A stretch of 64,000 bases of DNA from contig NZ_BAZX01000002.1 in the NCBI RefSeq assembly GCF_001310955.1, positions 1 to 64,000 on the forward strand. The letters are read 5' to 3'. The position numbers and the translations under genes are program-made. This DNA comes from Marinifilum fragile JCM 15579. Its GTDB lineage: Bacteria > Bacteroidota > Bacteroidia > Bacteroidales > Marinifilaceae. Within the stretch, counting starts at the first letter, position 1, and each line of letters opens with the position of its first letter. Shown piece after piece: positions 25,448-35,112 of the stretch. The notes under the pieces were generated by a model. That model saw nothing but the letters and a program-made list of their open reading frames with translations. It did not search any database and was not told where the DNA came from.

Positions 25448-25847
25448 ATCTGAAAACTTGTTGGTATTTCCATCTGAACTAGAAAACATAAGTAGGGTTG
25501 AAAGATTGATTGATGATATTTCATCTTCCTACAATTTAAGTTCTGAAATTTACGGTAAAATTTCGGTAGCTATCATAGAAGCTGTTAACAATGCGATTCT
25601 TCATGGCAATCGATTAGATGTCTCAAAAAACGTTAAGGTTGAGTACAATATCGATGAAGAATCAATTCAGTTTATTATTGAAGATGAAGGATCTGGTTTT
25701 GATTTTGAAAATATTCCTGATCCAACCTTACCTGAGAATATCGAAAAAACACATGGTAGAGGTATTTTTCTTATGAATCATTTAGCGGATGATATTGAAT
25801 TTTGCGAAAATGGCGCTTTAGTTGATATGAAATTTAGATTTGCATAG
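25440..25847 (+). CDS. ATP-binding protein, RsbW/anti-sigma-factor kinase-like
   Basis: The 135-aa GHKL ATPase domain has N-box IIEAVNNAILHGN, G1 box EDEGSGFD and G2 box HGRGIFLMNHLADD, the pattern of RsbW/SpoIIAB-type serine kinases. Such proteins phosphorylate an anti-anti-sigma factor or bind sigma factors, but no STAS protein or sigma gene is adjacent. In this phylum the gene often precedes ybeY. It overlaps the DUF4175-like gene by 8 nt and directly abuts ybeY, with the stop codon touching its ATG. Confidence 0.88.
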   Translation: MTKSENLLVFPSELENISRVERLIDDISSSYNLSSEIYGKISVAIIEAVNNAILHGNRLDVSKNVKVEYNIDEESIQFIIEDEGSGFDFENIPDPTLPENIEKTHGRGIFLMNHLADDIEFCENGALVDMKFRFA

Positions 25848-26273
25848 ATGTTGATTACATATAATTCGTGTGAAATAGAAATTCCCGCGATTGATCAAAA
25901 ACGCATTAGCGATTGGGTCAATCGCGTTGTCGTTAATAATGGCGGCGAAATAGGAGAGATAAACTATTACTTCTGCTCCGATGATTACCTGTTGGAAATG
26001 AATCGTGAACACCTAAATCACGATTATTATACAGATATAATAACCTTTGATTATACCGTTGCTAATATCATCTCGGGAGATCTTTTTATAAGTGTTGATA
26101 CAGTACGTGACAATGCTGAAGAGTACAAATGCGAGTATTTTGAAGAACTGCATCGCGTTATTATTCATGGCGTACTTCATTTGTTAGGCATTGACGATAA
26201 AACAGATGAAGATCAGGCGATCATGACACAAAAGGAGGATGAATCATTAGCATTACTTTCCAAGATTATTTAA
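25848..26273 (+). CDS. ybeY: Endoribonuclease YbeY (rRNA maturation factor)
   Basis: A 141-aa zinc-dependent RNase acting in 16S rRNA 3' processing and ribosome quality control. The catalytic region reads HGVLHLLGIDDKTDED. Two of the usual three histidines are present and the third is Asp, the form usual in Bacteroidota (from memory). The preceding core DIITFDY and SGDLFISVDTV is conserved. It begins at the base after the RsbW-like stop codon and is the last gene of the operon. Confidence 0.93.
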   Translation: MLITYNSCEIEIPAIDQKRISDWVNRVVVNNGGEIGEINYYFCSDDYLLEMNREHLNHDYYTDIITFDYTVANIISGDLFISVDTVRDNAEEYKCEYFEELHRVIIHGVLHLLGIDDKTDEDQAIMTQKEDESLALLSKII

Positions 26274-26374
26274 ATTTGTGAAATTTTTTAATTTATTTTG
26301 CTGGAATACAGAATGTTAGAGCTTATTGAGTCATTCTAGTGTTTTGATATTCAGCGAATTAGTTTTAATTTATT

Positions 26375-26389
26375 TATCTTTGTGGATAA
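26375..26389 (+). promoter_or_regulatory. mnmG promoter -7 element overlapping a DnaA-box sequence
   Basis: TATCTTTG (26375-26382) fits TAnnTTTG and is followed in overlap by TGTGGATAA (26381-26389), the exact reverse complement of the DnaA box TTATCCACA. It lies 36 nt before mnmG. Only one such box is present, so it is not an origin by itself; DnaA control of mnmG would be an inference. Confidence 0.45.
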
Positions 26390-26424
26390 ATAAGGAATAA
26401 AGAATACAAATATCTTATAATAGT

Positions 26425-28302
26425 ATGTTGCCTAAATATGATGTAATAGTAGTAGGGGCTGGACATGCAGGATGTGAGGCAGCTACAGCGGCAGCTAATC
26501 TTGGTTCATCTGTTCTTTTAATAACAATGGACATGAACAAGATTGCTCAAATGTCTTGTAATCCTGCAATAGGTGGAATTGCGAAAGGTCAAATTGTTCG
26601 TGAACTTGATGCATTAGGTGGATATACCGGTATTGTTACAGATCGTTCTTCCATTCAATTTAGAATGTTGAATAGATCGAAAGGACCGGCAATGTGGAGT
26701 CCAAGAGCACAGTGTGATAGAATGATTTTCTCGGCAGAGTGGCGCAAGATTGTTGAAAATACAGACAATTTAGACATGTGGCAGGATGCTGTTGTTGGAA
26801 TTATTGTTGAAGATGGTGTTGTAAAAGGTGTAAAAACCAAACTTGGAATTGATATATTTTCTGAAACTGTTGTATTAACCAATGGGACTTTCTTGAATGG
26901 ATTAATGCACATTGGAAGAAAACAAGAAACAGGAGGACGATCTGCAGAACCAGCTTCTTTTGGAATAAGTGAGCAGTTAAAGTCTTTTGGGTTCGAAGTA
27001 GGAAGAATGAAAACTGGTACGCCAGCTCGATTAGACGGAAGAACTATTGATTTTTCTGTGATGAGAGAGCAGGGTGGTGAAGAAGGATTTTATCAATTCT
27101 CATATCTCAATAATCATGTAGAGAAGGTACTTCGCCAGAGACCTTGTTATATTACTTATACAAATCCTGAAGTTCATGAGAATTTGAAAGAAGGGTTTGA
27201 AGATTCACCAATGTATAATGGTACCATTCAAAGTACAGGTCCAAGATATTGCCCAAGTATAGAATCTAAGCTTTCAACCTTTGCAGAGAAGAATGAACAC
27301 TTATTATTCTTGGAACCAGAAGGAGAGCATACGCATGAATATTATATCAATGGATTTTCATCTAGCTTGCCTTGGGATGTGCAATTAAAAGCTTTGCAAA
27401 AAGTTCCTGGATTGGAGAATGTAAAAATGTACCGTCCGGGATACGCAATCGAATATGATTACTTCGCTCCAACTCAATTGTATCATACTTTGGAAACCAA
27501 AATTATTTCAAAATTGTATTTTGCAGGTCAAATCAACGGCACTACAGGATATGAGGAGGCCGGTGCTCAAGGAATGATGGCAGGTATTAATGCGGCTTTA
27601 TTGGTACAAGGTAAACCAACATTTACTCTAAAAAGGGATGAAGCATATATTGGTGTTCTAATCGATGATTTGGTTACAAAAGGGGTGGATGAACCATATC
27701 GAATGTTTACTTCTAGAGCAGAATATCGAATTTTACTTCGCCAGGATGATGCTGATGTTCGCTTAACGCCAAAAGCATTTGAGTTAGGTTTGGCTGATCA
27801 AGAAAGAATGGATTTACTGAATGAAAAAATTGTATACAGAGATAAGTTATTTCAATTCTGTAAAGAGTTTAGTTGTAAGCCAAAATTCTTAAATCCAGTA
27901 TTGGAAAAATTAGGAACGAGCCCTTTGAAACAAGGGGTCAAGTTGTATGATATTATTTTACGTCCTCAAGTTGGTATTCAGGATCTCATTGAAGATGTTA
28001 CACCATTAAAAGAGGTGATAGAGGAAATTCCAAATCGAAAGGATGAAATTATTGAGGCAGCTGAGGTTCTTATTAAATATAGTGGTTATATCGATAGAGA
28101 GAAATTGATAGCAGATAAACTAACTCGTTTGGAAAATATTGATATAAAAGGTAGATTTGATTATATGACATTACAATCTTTATCCACCGAGGCTAGACAA
28201 AAATTAGATAAGATTCAACCGCAAACTATAGGGCAAGCATCACGTATTTCTGGTGTGTCGCCAAGTGATATAAACGTTCTTTTGGTGCTTATGGGACGAT
28301 AA
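26425..28302 (+). CDS. mnmG: tRNA uridine-5-carboxymethylaminomethyl modification enzyme MnmG (GidA)
   Basis: With MnmE this FAD-dependent enzyme modifies U34 of several tRNAs. The 625-aa protein is full length. It has the N-terminal dinucleotide motif [12 protein letters not shown], the conserved [23 protein letters not shown], the substrate-site cysteine region [27 protein letters not shown], and the C-terminal helical MnmE-interaction domain ([20 protein letters not shown]). A parS-like site begins at the base after its stop codon. It has its own promoter. Confidence 0.98.
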   Translation: MLPKYDVIVVGAGHAGCEAATAAANLGSSVLLITMDMNKIAQMSCNPAIGGIAKGQIVRELDALGGYTGIVTDRSSIQFRMLNRSKGPAMWSPRAQCDRMIFSAEWRKIVENTDNLDMWQDAVVGIIVEDGVVKGVKTKLGIDIFSETVVLTNGTFLNGLMHIGRKQETGGRSAEPASFGISEQLKSFGFEVGRMKTGTPARLDGRTIDFSVMREQGGEEGFYQFSYLNNHVEKVLRQRPCYITYTNPEVHENLKEGFEDSPMYNGTIQSTGPRYCPSIESKLSTFAEKNEHLLFLEPEGEHTHEYYINGFSSSLPWDVQLKALQKVPGLENVKMYRPGYAIEYDYFAPTQLYHTLETKIISKLYFAGQINGTTGYEEAGAQGMMAGINAALLVQGKPTFTLKRDEAYIGVLIDDLVTKGVDEPYRMFTSRAEYRILLRQDDADVRLTPKAFELGLADQERMDLLNEKIVYRDKLFQFCKEFSCKPKFLNPVLEKLGTSPLKQGVKLYDIILRPQVGIQDLIEDVTPLKEVIEEIPNRKDEIIEAAEVLIKYSGYIDREKLIADKLTRLENIDIKGRFDYMTLQSLSTEARQKLDKIQPQTIGQASRISGVSPSDINVLLVLMGR

Positions 28303-28318
28303 TGTTCCACGTGGAACC
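28303..28318. promoter_or_regulatory. parS: parS-like ParB-binding site directly after mnmG
   Basis: TGTTCCACGTGGAACC matches TGTTCCACGTGGAACA at 15 of 16 positions and has a perfect 14-bp palindromic core. It begins immediately after the mnmG TAA. mnmG often lies near oriC and parAB in other bacteria, supporting a partition role. See the second site at 15024. Confidence 0.75.
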
Positions 28319-28347
28319 AAGGAGTATTTTTCAAAAGTTTACTCCTT
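28319..28347. other. Inverted repeat after the parS-like site
   Basis: AAGGAGTA (28319-28326) pairs with TACTCCTT (28340-28347) across 13 nt. It follows the parS-like palindrome with no gap. There is no T-run in the plus direction. It may be the 3' end structure of the mnmG mRNA. Confidence 0.5.
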
Positions 28348-28352
28348 AAAAC

Positions 28353-28405
28353 GCCCGAAATCGATCTCCTTGTTGTAAACAAAGGGAAAGTTTCGGGCCT
28401 TTTTG
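28353..28405 (+). terminator. Probable terminator between mnmG and adenine deaminase gene
   Basis: GCCCGAAA (28353-28360) pairs with TTTCGGGC (28391-28398) over a 30-nt loop, and CTTTTT follows. The loop is long, but the stem is perfect and the T-run well placed. It ends 31 nt before the ade start. Confidence 0.65.
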
Positions 28406-28435
28406 TAAGTGTATTTATGCTATAAAAATTCTATC

Positions 28436-30076
28436 ATGAATGATCAAAACTTTAAAATATCGGGTAAAATTGTAGATGTAATTTCACGGGAAATTGTTTC
28501 TGGTGAAATTGAAGTTGTGAATGGATACATTAAATCTATAGTTCCAAAACAAGATGTTCCCGATCGATATATATTGCCAGGATTGGTTGATTCTCATATG
28601 CACATCGAAAGTTCTTTGTTAATTCCAAGTCGATTTGCGGCCGAAGCGGTGAAGTGTGGAACTTTGGGTTTGGTTACCGATCCTCACGAAATTGCAAATG
28701 TATTGGGCGAAATAGGTGTAGATTCATGATAAATGATGCAAAGAAGGTTCCACTTGAAATTAAATTCGGAGTGCCTTCTTGTGTTCCGGCAACGAAACAT
28801 GAAACCTCGGGTTTTGTTTTAGATAGTAATATTGTGGAAAGTTTGCTCAAAAGAGAAGAGGTTGTCTGCCTGGCAGAGGTGATGGATTTTGTTGGAGTAG
28901 TGGAGGAAGATTTAGAAGTACTCAAAAAAATTGTTGCTTGTAAAAAATTAGGAAAAAAGATCGATGGTCATGCACCAGGATTAAAAGGTGCAGATCTGAA
29001 AAAATATGTTGCTGCTGGAATTTCAGCTGATCATGAATGTTCAACCATTGAGGAGGCATTGGAGAAAATTTCGTTGGGTATGATGATCCAAATAAGAGAA
29101 GGAAGTGCAGCAAGAGATTTTGATGCTCTATCTTCTTTACTCGAATCACATCCTGATAAAGTAATGCTATGTACAGACGATCTTCATCCCGATGATATGG
29201 CAGAGAATGGACATATCGATTACCTAATTAAGAAAGGATTGAAGAACGGATATGATATTTTTAATTTACTTCGAGCTGCAAGTTACAATCCAATTCACCA
29301 CTATGGGTTAGATTTAGGATTGCTTCAAATTGGAGATTCTGCTGATTTTATTTTGGTAGATAATCTTGAACAATTTTCCATCCAGGGAGTATATCGAAAA
29401 GGGGAGTGTATACTAAATAATGGCAAGCCTTCTTTTGAAGTTCACAATAAAATACTATTGAATAATTTTAGTCGTAAACCTATAGATTTATCTGAAATTT
29501 CAGTTCAACCTAAGAACGGCAAAATAAAAGTAATGGTTGCCAAGGATGGGGACTTGATTACAGATTCAATTCTATGTGATCCTAAAATTGAGAATTCAAA
29601 CCTTGTTCCTGATGTTGAGAATGATCTTTTAAAAATGGTTGTTATGAGTAGGTATGACAACGGAACCAGTAGTTGGTTTTGTTAAAGGTTTCAAATTTAA
29701 AAAGGGGGCCATTGCAGAAAGTATAGCACATGATAGTCATAATATCATTGCCATTGGAACAAGTGATGAAGAACTGACTCATGCAATAAACACCTTAATA
29801 GATTTAAAAGGAGGGATTGTTGCAGTTAATAATAGTAACAGTAAATTTGTGAAACTTGAAGTCGCAGGTTTAATGTCAAATAAAGCAGGATCTCAACTTT
29901 TGGAAGAATACTCGGAATTATCCGAATTTGCATCAGAATTAGGGTCTAATTTTGAATCTCCTTTCATGACACTTGCATTCATGTCACTTCTGGTCATTCC
30001 TAAATTAAAGTTATCAGATAAAGGATTGTTCGATGTAGACCAGTTTAAAGTGGTAGATTTATTTACCAACGAATAG
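28436..30076 (+). pseudogene. ade: Adenine deaminase, disrupted by two frameshifts
   Basis: Converts adenine to hypoxanthine in purine salvage; a cytosolic metallo-enzyme of the amidohydrolase family. The coding sequence lies in three frames. Frame one (from ATG 28436) contains the metal site PGLVDSHMHIESSL and TDPHEIANVLGEIG. Frame two starts with RFMINDAKKVPLEIKFGVPS and includes DGHAPGLKG and LCTDDLHPDD. Frame three resumes at PVVGFVKGFKFKKGAIAES with AHDSHNIIAIGT. The first break (28720) is one missing A after GGTGTA. The second (29662-29664) is one extra base, or two missing, in CGGAACC. Repaired, it is about 546 aa, normal for Ade. No other decay is visible, so sequence error is likely. 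Confidence 0.88.
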
Positions 30077-30097
30077 TAATTTTCTGCACAAATATCG

Positions 30098-31899
30098 ATG
30101 ATTAAAAACAAAAATATTGACCATCTAAAATCTCTAATTTTAGCTTTACCTGAAGAACCTGGAGTGTATCAGTTCTTCGATGAGAATAATAACATCATAT
30201 ATGTTGGGAAGGCAAAAAGATTAAAAAGAAGAGTAGCTTCGTATTTTAATAAAGTTCATGATAATGCTAAAACCAATATCATGGTACGGAAGATTTCTGA
30301 GATACGTCATATTGTTGTGGACTCGGAAGAGGATGCATTGTTGTTAGAAAATAACCTTATAAAGAAACATCAACCAAGGTATAATGTATTATTGAAAGAT
30401 GATAAGTCTTTTCCTTGGATTTGTATAAAGAAAGAGAATTTCCCTAGAGTATTTGTAACAAGAAATCTTGTAAAAGATGGTTCGGAATATTTCGGTCCAT
30501 ACACAAGTGTAAAGATGGTAAGAATGCTTATGGAAATGGTTCGATCTTTGTATAAGCTTCGAACATGTAATTTAAACTTGAATTCAGAAGGAATTTTAAA
30601 TGGGAAATTTAAAGTTTGTTTGGAATATCATATCGGTAATTGCAATGCTCCTTGTGAAGGAAAGATAGACAATGAAGAATACATGGATACCATTCAAGCT
30701 ATCCGAAATATACTCAAAGGAAATATTAGAATGGTTACTTCTCATCTTAAAGAAAAGATGATTGAATTGGCCGAGGTGTATAAGTTTGAAGAGGCACATA
30801 TTATTAAAGAAAAACTTGAACTACTAGATAAATATCAAAGTAAATCTACTATAGTAAATCCATCTATTGATAATGTAGATGTCTATTCTATACTGGAAGA
30901 TGATGAATCTGCTTACGTTAATTTCTTAAAAGTAGTAAATGGTGCAATTATTCAAGCTCACACAATTGAGTTAAAAAAGAAAATCGAGGAGAGCAAAGAG
31001 GATTTATTACTTTTAGCAATTACTGAAATTCGACAAAAGATATTTAGTACTGCAAAGGAGATTTTAGTTCCTTTCGAAATTGATTTGCCATACAGTGGTG
31101 TGAAATGTTTGGTTCCTCAACGTGGTGACAAGCGAAAATTACTGGACTTGTCTTTGCGTAATGTCAAATATTACCGTCTCGAGAAGTTAAAACAGGGAGA
31201 GAAATCTAAGAAGCAAACCAGTTCTGATCGAATTCTGGAAAGAATGAAAAATGATTTGCGATTAAAAGATCGTCCTGTACATATCGAATGTTTCGATAAT
31301 TCCAATATACAAGGAACAAATCCTGTTGCTTCCTGTGTAGTATTTCGTAATGCCAGACCTTACAAAAAGGATTATCGACATTTTAATGTAAAAACTGTAG
31401 TAGGTGCAAATGACTTTGCTTCGATGGAGGAAATAATCTACCGTAGATATAAAAGGTATTAGAAGAAGAACAGAGTTTACCACAGCTAATTGTGATAGAT
31501 GGAGGGAAAGGGCAGTTGGGTGCTGCTTTGAATAGTTTAGAAAAATTAGATTTGCGAGGCAAAATTTCAGTAATTGGGATAGCTAAAAAACTTGAGGAAA
31601 TTTATTTCCCTGGTGACCCATATCCACTATATCTTGATAAGAATTCTGAAACTTTAAAAATCATTCAGCATTTGAGAAATGAATCACATCGATTTGCAAT
31701 AACATTCCATAGACAAAAACGTTCAAAAGCATTTATTAGTTCCGAATTGGATAAAATCGATGGAATTGGACCAAAGACCGTTCAAAAGTTAATTCAAAGG
31801 TTTAAGTCTGTAGAAAATGTGAAGAAGGCTTCATTAAATGACATATCAGAAGAAATTGGAAATTCTAAAGCCTTAAGTGTTTGGAAATATTTTAATTAG
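30098..31899 (+). pseudogene. uvrC: UvrABC system protein C, frameshifted
   Basis: The dual-incision nuclease of nucleotide excision repair. The N-terminal GIY-YIG nuclease domain (EEPGVYQFFDENNNIIYVGK, residues 15-90), the UVR region (near 205-240) and the RNase H-like domain (HIECFDNSNIQGTNPVASCV) are in the first frame. The frame ends with RRYKRY and stop. The second frame resumes LEEEQSLPQLIVIDGGKGQL, covering the catalytic Asp, and ends with a helix-hairpin-helix tail (LDKIDGIGPKTVQKLI). One base, probably G, is missing at 31455-31456 (AAAAGGTA, expected AAA AGG GTA). Restored length is about 600 aa, normal. Sequence error is the likely cause. Confidence 0.92.
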
Positions 31900-31969
31900 A
31901 ATAATTAATATAAACCTATTTCTATATTGTAATTTACTCCATTTCAACCACTTGGAAGAGTAAAAGTAT

Positions 31970-32953
31970 TTAGAAAAATAACTGGTAAAGCTCTTTGGAG
32001 CCTAATTTATTAAAGTATAAGTCTAAATTAATATCATTAAGTTTTCTGTAAATCAAAGAATTAATGTGGTTAGAGCCTTTTATGGTTTCTATAAAACAAT
32101 GGAAATCTTTTGTTTTAATGCAATTACCTGAAATATCGAGTTCTGTGATAATTCCTTTTTCAATCTGCATTTCTATTTCCAAAATTTGACCAGAGGGGTA
32201 GTTACAAATTTTCTCGAACTTATAGTTTGGAGAATAACCATAGTTCCATTCCCAACTCTGAAATTTATCTGTTTTTAAATTTTCAATGGTAGTGATGTCT
32301 TCATCTGAAAATGAAAATAGTTTGGAATTTGGATAAGTTAGAGCAAATTCCTGAATCACCTTATTTGCAAATTCTGAAATTGAAATGGGAGAAGAAAGAT
32401 AGTCAGAGATATTCGTTACACGGCTTCTAATAGATCTAACCCCTCTATCTGTAAACTTTAAAGGATTTACCTTCAATAGCTGGTTTAAACGCTTTAAATC
32501 GCTTGAAAAAAGCATTGTTCCATGTTGCATCACTTTGTTTTTGTATACATGTGATGCATTACCCGAAAATTTCTTGCCATCTATTGTCAAATCACTTTTG
32601 CCTTCGAATTTAGCATTTACTCCAAGTTTTTGCAAGGCTTGAATAATTGGAGAGCTATAGCCTTTAAAATCGACTAGCTTGCCTTTTTCACCTTTTTTAA
32701 TCAGGCAATAATTTAAATTACCAAAATCATGATATACGGTTCCACCTCCTGATAAACGACGAACAACAGGAATATTTTCTTCATTTACTCGATCAAGATT
32801 AATTTCTGCAAGTGTGTTCTGATGTTTTCCAACCACCAAAGAATCTTGATTAATGTATAGGAAAAAGAAATCTTCATCGTAGTTTTTAAGAAGATATTCT
32901 TCGCAGGCAAGATTGTAATATGGATCGTTTGAATTGCTGATGAAATAATTCAT
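31970..32953 (-). CDS. lplA: Lipoate--protein ligase
   Basis: Attaches lipoate to lysines of E2 subunits and the glycine-cleavage H protein, using ATP and free lipoate. The 327-aa protein has the BPL/LplA catalytic domain with RRLSGGGTVYHDFGNLNYC and the catalytic lysine region GKKFSGNASHVYKNKVMQHGTML. A C-terminal accessory domain follows (LKTDKFQSWEWNYGYSPNY). Transcribed toward uvrC (70 nt between stop codons) and divergent from dtd across 182 nt of AT-rich DNA. Confidence 0.93.
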   Translation of the reverse strand: MNYFISNSNDPYYNLACEEYLLKNYDEDFFFLYINQDSLVVGKHQNTLAEINLDRVNEENIPVVRRLSGGGTVYHDFGNLNYCLIKKGEKGKLVDFKGYSSPIIQALQKLGVNAKFEGKSDLTIDGKKFSGNASHVYKNKVMQHGTMLFSSDLKRLNQLLKVNPLKFTDRGVRSIRSRVTNISDYLSSPISISEFANKVIQEFALTYPNSKLFSFSDEDITTIENLKTDKFQSWEWNYGYSPNYKFEKICNYPSGQILEIEMQIEKGIITELDISGNCIKTKDFHCFIETIKGSNHINSLIYRKLNDINLDLYFNKLGSKELYQLFF

Positions 32954-33135
32954 GATTATGATTTTGTATTTTATAATACAAATATGATTAATATTTGCGA
33001 AATGTCTTAATTTAGACTCAATTTTAATAAGTTGTTTTTATTGAACATGTGATTGATTTCATCAATGATTCTTAAGTAGAGAAACTTATCTTTAAGATTT
33101 AAATTAGATTAAAACATCTTAATAAATATTTAGTT

Positions 33136-33588
33136 ATGCGTGTTGTAATACAACGAGTAAGTAAAGCTTCGGTAACAGTTGAAAATGAAATTGTTGGTAA
33201 AATTGATGAGGGTTTGATGATTTTGGTTGGTATTGAAAATGAAGATAATAAGGAAGATGCGGATTGGTTGTGTAAAAAGATTTGTAATCTAAGAATCTTT
33301 GATGATGAAGATGGAGTGATGAACAAATCACTGCTTGATGTAAAGGGGAATATTTTAACGGTAAGTCAATTTACCTTACATGCAAAAACGAAAAAGGGGA
33401 ACAGACCATCATATATAGCAGCTGCAAAACCTGACATTTCAGTTCCATTATACGAGTATTTTGTGGATAAATTAAAAAGTGAATCTGGTGCGAATGTGGA
33501 GACGGGTAAATTTGGTGCCCATATGGAAGTTGCTGTGGTGAATGATGGACCGGTTACGATTTTAATAGATACTAAAAACAAAGAATAG
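33136..33588 (+). CDS. dtd: D-aminoacyl-tRNA deacylase
   Basis: Removes D-amino acids, and glycine from tRNA-Ala, mischarged onto tRNAs. The 150-aa length is standard. Signature motifs are MRVVIQRVSKASVTVENEIVG, SQFTLHAKTKKGNRPS (the active-site SQFT segment) and GAHMEVAVVNDGPVT (the Gly-cisPro-like GxxM region near the C-terminus). Its stop codon directly abuts the start of the MazG-like gene, so the two are cotranscribed. Confidence 0.96.
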   Translation: MRVVIQRVSKASVTVENEIVGKIDEGLMILVGIENEDNKEDADWLCKKICNLRIFDDEDGVMNKSLLDVKGNILTVSQFTLHAKTKKGNRPSYIAAAKPDISVPLYEYFVDKLKSESGANVETGKFGAHMEVAVVNDGPVTILIDTKNKE

Positions 33589-33930
33589 ATGGATAATTTA
33601 ACGATTAAGGAAGCTCAAAAAAGAGTGGATGACTGGATTAAGGAATACGGTGTTCGCTATTTTAGTGAGTTAACCAATATGGCTATTCTTACGGAGGAAG
33701 TAGGAGAGGTTGCCAGAATCATATCAAGGAAATATGGAGAACAATCATTCAAAGAAAAGGACAAGGAAATTGATTTGGCTGATGAAATGGCAGATGTACT
33801 TTGGGTTTTGATGTGTTTGGCCAATCAAACTGGTGTTGATCTTAATGAAGCTTTGATTAAAAATCTCGATAAGAAAACAAATCGAGATGCGAATCGGCAC
33901 AAAGAAAACACGAAACTTTCTACGGATTAA
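33589..33930 (+). CDS. MazG-like nucleotide pyrophosphohydrolase
   Basis: The 113-aa helical protein has the metal-binding ExxE...ExxD arrangement of the all-alpha NTP pyrophosphatase superfamily (LTEEVGEVARI and DLADEMADVLWVLMCLAN). Such enzymes hydrolyse non-canonical NTPs to monophosphates, a housecleaning role. It begins immediately after dtd, so both proofreading-type functions come from one mRNA. The specific substrate is unknown. Confidence 0.9.
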   Translation: MDNLTIKEAQKRVDDWIKEYGVRYFSELTNMAILTEEVGEVARIISRKYGEQSFKEKDKEIDLADEMADVLWVLMCLANQTGVDLNEALIKNLDKKTNRDANRHKENTKLSTD

Positions 33931-34082
33931 GGAAATAAGATCAAAATCAAGCACAAAGAACTGTTTTTTTACTTAGTTTTGTGGCTTTACGAAGAGTACT
34001 GAAAAGTACGAAATGGAAAAATCAGCGAAAATATTCGCAACCGGTTAAAATTTAATTAATTACATTTTTGAAACGTCAAAAA

Positions 34083-34982
34083 ATGAAGAAAAACATTTTA
34101 GAGATCTTGAAAACGTACAATTTGGAATTGAACGATCAGGAGGTAGCAAATCAAGTAAAAGAGATTATTGCTTCTGATTTTGATTCATTGTACAGTGTAG
34201 AGAATTTAAAGAAGAACTTTTCGTTAATCGATTTAACAACTTTAAATTCTACAGATACACATGAAAGAGCCAAACGTTTTGCTGATAATGTAAATAACTT
34301 CCGGAATGATTTTGACATGCCAAATGTTGCTGCCATCTGTGTATATCCTTACCAGGTGCCAACATTAAATGAAAACTTAAAAGCAGAAGGAGTAAATATT
34401 GCTTCTGTGGCCGGTGTTTTCCCATCTTCTCAATCATACATTGAAGTTAAGGCATTAGAGTGCAAAATGGCTGTTGAAAAAGGAGCCGACGAAATTGATA
34501 TTGTTATTTCGATTGGAGCATTCCTTGCAGGTGATTACCAAACCGTATTCGATGAGATTGTAGCTCAAAAAGAAGCTTGTGGAAAAGGACACTTGAAAGT
34601 GATTCTGGAAACTGGCGAGTTAAAAACAGCAACGAATATCAGAACTGCTTCAATTATAGCAATGGAAGCTGGTGCAGATTTTATTAAAACATCAACAGGT
34701 AAAGTTCCTGTTAATGCAACTTTAGAAGCTGCCCATATCATGACTCAGGCAATTGTTGAATATTACGAGAAAACTGGCAGAATGGTTGGATTTAAGCCTG
34801 CAGGTGGAATTTCAACACCAAAAGATGCCATTGAATTTTACTCCATTTCTAATAGAAATTTGGGAGAGAAGTGGTTAAATAATGAGTATCTAAGAATTGG
34901 TGCTTCAAGTTTGGCAAACAATCTTCTTTCCGAGATTCATAAATTAGAAACAGGAGAGGAAAAGACAATCACATATTTTTAA
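34083..34982 (+). CDS. deoC: Deoxyribose-phosphate aldolase
   Basis: Cleaves 2-deoxyribose-5-phosphate to glyceraldehyde-3-phosphate and acetaldehyde in deoxynucleoside catabolism. The 299-aa TIM-barrel enzyme belongs to the longer form of DeoC. The Schiff-base lysine lies in ADFIKTSTGKVPVNATL and the second lysine in MVGFKPAGGIST. ATG 34083 is preferred over an in-frame TTG at 34068, because MKKNILEILKTYNL is the natural start. A -7-like TAGTTTTG occurs about 100 nt upstream. A strong terminator follows. Confidence 0.95.
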   Translation: MKKNILEILKTYNLELNDQEVANQVKEIIASDFDSLYSVENLKKNFSLIDLTTLNSTDTHERAKRFADNVNNFRNDFDMPNVAAICVYPYQVPTLNENLKAEGVNIASVAGVFPSSQSYIEVKALECKMAVEKGADEIDIVISIGAFLAGDYQTVFDEIVAQKEACGKGHLKVILETGELKTATNIRTASIIAMEAGADFIKTSTGKVPVNATLEAAHIMTQAIVEYYEKTGRMVGFKPAGGISTPKDAIEFYSISNRNLGEKWLNNEYLRIGASSLANNLLSEIHKLETGEEKTITYF

Positions 34983-35004
34983 AATTGTGAATACAATTTT
35001 ATAC

Positions 35005-35035
35005 AAGAGTCGGAAACTTTTTCCGACTCTTTTCG
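35005..35035 (+). terminator. deoC terminator
   Basis: AAGAGTCGGAAA pairs with TTTCCGACTCTT (12 bp) with a very short loop, followed by TTTCGTT. It starts 22 nt after the deoC stop codon. Confidence 0.9.
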
Positions 35036-35112
35036 TTAAATGCAAAAAAAATATTTAACTTCAAAAAAAATATTGATAATATAAAAGTTACCCTGCTGTT
35101 AAATTTAACTCG

